Assembly (NCBI GenBank): GCA_965659415.1
Contig: CBFHVA010000006.1
Span: 1 to 64,000, forward strand
Direction of reading: 5' to 3'
Length of the DNA stretch: 64,000 bases
Origin: Phaeocystidibacter sp965659415
Lineage (GTDB): Bacteria > Bacteroidota > Bacteroidia > Flavobacteriales > Schleiferiaceae
Below, piece after piece: positions 61,892 through 64,000 of the stretch; position 1 is the stretch's first letter; the number at the start of each line of letters is the position of its first letter. The position numbers were made by a program, and so were the translations under genes. The notes beneath the pieces were generated by a model. That model was not told the origin of the DNA. It worked only from the letters and a program-made list of their open reading frames with translations, and did not search any database.

Positions 61892-63055
61892 ATGTCAAAG
61901 ATTCTCATCATAGAAGACGAAGAAGCCATTCGCAGAGTTCTTCGCAATATCCTTTCAGAAGAAGACAAGAGTTTCCAAGTGGACGACGCCGAAAACGGAA
62001 AGGTAGGATTAGATAAGCTTGCCAAGGAAAGCTACGATCTCGTCCTTTGTGATATTAAAATGCCTGGAATGGATGGTATCGAAGTGCTCGATCACATTGT
62101 GAAGGACTATCCAGATACAGCGGTGGTTATGATCTCAGGCCATGGCGACATTGAAACCGCAGTGGACTGTATTAAAAAAGGAGCCTATGATTTCATTTCC
62201 AAGCCACCCGATCTAAATCGTCTTTTGAATACCGTTCGAAATGCTCTAGATCGCAAGCAGCTGGCCACCACCGTAAAGGTGTTGAAGAAGAAGGTGAGCA
62301 AGAAATACGAAATGATAGGCGATTCATCTGCCCTCCAGGAAGTTCGAGAAGTCATTGATAAAGTTGCTCCTACCGAAGCCCGTGTTCTTGTAATGGGACC
62401 GAATGGATCAGGTAAAGAACTCGTCGCACATCACATTCATCAAAAAAGTGCGAGAAATAAATCTCCTCTCATTGAGGTGAACTGTGCCGCTATTCCTGCA
62501 GAGCTAATCGAATCTGAATTGTTCGGGCATAAAAAAGGGGCATTTACCTCGGCTGTGAAGGATCGAAAAGGCAAATTTGAGTTAGCTAGTGGAGGAACAC
62601 TCTTTCTCGACGAAATTGGCGACATGAGCCTATCAGCTCAGGCTAAGGTTCTTCGAGCACTTCAAGAGAACAAGATTACCCCGGTAGGTGGTGACAAAGA
62701 AATTAAAGTAGATGTTCGAGTGGTTGCCGCTACGAACAAAGATCTTCAAAAGGAAATTGCCGATGGAAAGTTCCGAGAGGATTTGTACCACAGACTTGGA
62801 GTCATTATAGTGAGGGTGCCAGGCCTTAACGATAGAAAAGAAGATATCCCAGCACTCGCGGATCACTTCGGAAATAAGATTAGTGAAGAGCAAGGAATTG
62901 CACCTAAAGCAATTGAAGAGAATGCCATCAAAGCCTTACAGCAATTGGATTGGGCTGGGAACATTCGCGAATTTCGAAATGTAATGGAAAGACTCTACAT
63001 CTTAGGTGGGAATGAAATATCAAAGGAGGATGTAGATCGTTACGCCAAAAAGTAA
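61892..63055 (+). CDS. NtrC-like response regulator with AAA+ domain but no DNA-binding domain
   Basis: The 387-residue protein has a receiver domain with phospho-acceptor Asp54 (VLCDIKMPGMDG) and Lys in ISKPPDLN. A central AAA+ domain follows, with Walker A MGPNGSGKELVAHHIHQ near 168, the loop GAFTSA near 216-221 in place of the sigma-54-contacting GAFTGA, and Walker B GGTLFLDEIGDMS. The C-terminus ends at about the AAA+ lid (NIREFRNVMERLYILGGNEISKEDVDRYAKK) with no Fis-type helix-turn-helix. Many Flavobacteriia have this form, as far as I recall. It probably acts on another protein or on transcription through protein contact. No kinase is adjacent. Confidence 0.88.
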   Translation: MSKILIIEDEEAIRRVLRNILSEEDKSFQVDDAENGKVGLDKLAKESYDLVLCDIKMPGMDGIEVLDHIVKDYPDTAVVMISGHGDIETAVDCIKKGAYDFISKPPDLNRLLNTVRNALDRKQLATTVKVLKKKVSKKYEMIGDSSALQEVREVIDKVAPTEARVLVMGPNGSGKELVAHHIHQKSARNKSPLIEVNCAAIPAELIESELFGHKKGAFTSAVKDRKGKFELASGGTLFLDEIGDMSLSAQAKVLRALQENKITPVGGDKEIKVDVRVVAATNKDLQKEIADGKFREDLYHRLGVIIVRVPGLNDRKEDIPALADHFGNKISEEQGIAPKAIEENAIKALQQLDWAGNIREFRNVMERLYILGGNEISKEDVDRYAKK

Positions 63056-63074
63056 GTTATTCAATATCAATTAC

Positions 63075-63092
63075 TTAACAATCCTTTGTTAA
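63075..63092. promoter_or_regulatory. Perfect palindrome upstream of the final barrel gene
   Basis: TTAACAA at 63075-63081 and TTGTTAA at 63086-63092 form a perfect 7-bp inverted repeat around TCCT, 80 bp before the next ATG. It may be an operator. Confidence 0.35.
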
Positions 63093-63172
63093 TTACTCAC
63101 ACCCTTTTACACTGAGAATGCGAGGATGGGTTCAATATCTTGTAGATGTATTAACCAATTAATTGAGAAACT

Positions 63173-63805
63173 ATGAAAAAGTCTCTCCTAGCATTAGGTG
63201 CAGTTCTAGCACTTAGCTTTTCAGCAAACGCACAATGGTCTGAAGGATCAATTGCAGCAACTGGTATTTTAGGTTTTAGCAGCAACGGCACCACTGTGGA
63301 TGATGGTACCAATTCTACAGATCAATTCTCCGGAAGCAATTTCGGGATTGGAGTGAATGGCGCTTATTTCATCATGGACAATGTAAGTGTTGGCCTAGGT
63401 CTTGGATTCGGCAACGCGACTACTACTGATGAGATCACATCCACTGAAACATCAAATAATGTGTTCACTTTGTCTGTTGAAGGTCGCTATTACATGCCGT
63501 ACACCGAGTCATTCTCTATGTATGGTAGTGTTGGTTTGGGCTTCGGATCGGGAACACAAACTACCACTGTGGCTGGTGCAGAAAGCGAAGAATCTCTGAG
63601 TGAACTCAATGCAGGTTTGGGTGTAGGCCTTGCCTATTTTGTAAGTGACAATGTATTCCTCGATGCCAATTACGGTTTCTTGGGCTATACTTCCGCATCA
63701 ACAACCCAAGATATTGCTGGAACTGAAGTTGTCACTACTGTGAGCGATTTCGGTTTGAATCTCGATTTGACTTCAATCACTTTCGGTGTAGGTTTCTTGT
63801 TCTAA
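63173..63805 (+). CDS. Small outer-membrane beta-barrel protein (OmpW/porin-like)
   Basis: The 210-residue protein has a clean signal peptide (MKKSLLALGAVLALSFSANAQ). An eight-strand-type barrel follows, with alternating residues such as GIGVNGAYFIMDNVSVGLGLGFGNATT, YTESFSMYGSVGLGFGSGTQ and YFVSDNVFLDANYGFLGYTS, ending in the aromatic FGVGFLF. Loops are rich in Thr, Ser and Glu. It fits the outer-membrane beta-barrel (OMP_b-brl) family, structural or adhesion-related proteins without catalytic role. It has a terminator and no other gene in its unit. Confidence 0.8.
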   Translation: MKKSLLALGAVLALSFSANAQWSEGSIAATGILGFSSNGTTVDDGTNSTDQFSGSNFGIGVNGAYFIMDNVSVGLGLGFGNATTTDEITSTETSNNVFTLSVEGRYYMPYTESFSMYGSVGLGFGSGTQTTTVAGAESEESLSELNAGLGVGLAYFVSDNVFLDANYGFLGYTSASTTQDIAGTEVVTTVSDFGLNLDLTSITFGVGFLF

Positions 63806-63825
63806 CTAGATCTCACAGATCAATA

Positions 63826-63861
63826 AAAGCCATCCTCCATTGAGGGTGGCTTTCTTTTTTT
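63826..63861 (+). terminator. Rho-independent terminator after the barrel gene
   Basis: AAAGCCATCCTC pairs with GAGGGTGGCTTT (one G-T pair) around CATT and is followed by a long T-run. Confidence 0.85.
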
Positions 63862-63892
63862 GAGATTTATGCCGTAATCATTCGAATTGAGC

Positions 63893-63900
63893 TAATTTTG
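63893..63900 (+). promoter_or_regulatory. Promoter -7 element of the last, partial gene
   Basis: TAATTTTG matches TAnnTTTG, 18 nt before ATG 63919. Confidence 0.6.
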
Positions 63901-63918
63901 TCTCGTTAAAATCTCACC

Positions 63919-64000
63919 ATGGTACCAAAATTTCTAATCGGAGATAATACCGATCACCCAGAAGCCGTGTTCATTGTGCACAATGAATTTCCGAGATTCG
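63919..64000 (+). CDS. Conserved protein of unknown function, partial at window end
   Basis: The first 27 codons read MVPKFLIGDNTDHPEAVF then IVHNEFPRF and run off the end of the window. They resemble the start of a small conserved Bacteroidota protein of about 90 residues with the pattern PKFLI.DN......FVVHTE.PRF; its role is unknown to me. A good promoter lies upstream, so the gene is probably real. Confidence 0.6.
   Translation, partial: MVPKFLIGDNTDHPEAVFIVHNEFPRF

Noticed and set aside
1..64000. CRISPR arrays, insertion sequences, tRNA and rRNA genes
   Set aside because: No regularly spaced identical repeats, transposase genes or tRNA-like cloverleaf sequences other than tmRNA were found by reading.

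Overview
The window is a stretch of ordinary chromosome from a member of the Bacteroidota, most likely a marine or aquatic Flavobacteriales lineage (inference). Evidence: about eighteen promoters carry the TAnnTTTG -7 element typical of the phylum. The primary sigma factor is the short form without region 1.1. A PorT protein of the type IX secretion system sits next to ubiE. There are a TamL-type lipoprotein barrel, an OlsF-type bifunctional acyltransferase, a saccharopine-dehydrogenase-like enzyme and no obvious Shine-Dalgarno sequences. TGA is used as a normal stop by many intact genes. No tRNA, rRNA, CRISPR array, integrase, transposase or prophage was seen.

Layout. 1-3.3 kb: ABC exporter, glutaminyl cyclase, DivIC/FtsB-like protein. 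3.3-8.5 kb: methylmalonyl-CoA mutase operon (mutA, mutB, a YbaB protein, meaB) behind a small decayed gene fragment that resembles the end of bamD. 8.5-17.7 kb: membrane-anchored unknown, aminotransferase plus TrkH, ubiE-porT-DMT transporter, TrmH methyltransferase and TamL-like barrel. 17.8-25.3 kb: aldolase, accD, rpsO, pnp, sigma factor, rpe, saccharopine-dehydrogenase-like enzyme. 25.4-26.2 kb: tmRNA followed by a nested palindrome. 26.2-32.8 kb is the accessory part: a large secreted protein with a tiny companion, a decayed TPR-histidine kinase gene, a small barrel, yaaA and a MORN-type secreted protein. 32.8-35.7 kb: a CsgG-like and an LPP20-like lipoprotein behind an 11-bp phased repeat array. 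35.8-41.7 kb: a MarR-led fatty-acid beta-oxidation operon. 41.8-47.8 kb: M3 peptidase, then rsmA-mgtE-barrel-dehydrogenase. 47.8-52.7 kb (minus): lysA, GNAT, aspartate kinase, olsF. 52.8-64 kb: fbp, mfd, DinB, ABC-2 exporter, MscS channel, Ppx/GppA, a response regulator, a small barrel and the start of one more gene.

Metabolically the region couples beta-oxidation (acyl-CoA dehydrogenase, hydratase/dehydrogenase, thiolase) with propionyl/methylmalonyl-CoA use (mutAB, meaB), central sugar metabolism (aldolase, fructose bisphosphatase, rpe) and lysine synthesis (aspartate kinase, LysA). The most unusual sequence features are: a histidine kinase gene with two frameshifts and two in-frame stops; an in-frame TGA at codon 8 of lysA; a helically phased 11-bp direct-repeat array in a divergent promoter region; a nested palindrome after the tmRNA gene; a secreted protein that is little more than sorting signals; and three genes whose promoter spacing predicts leaderless transcripts.
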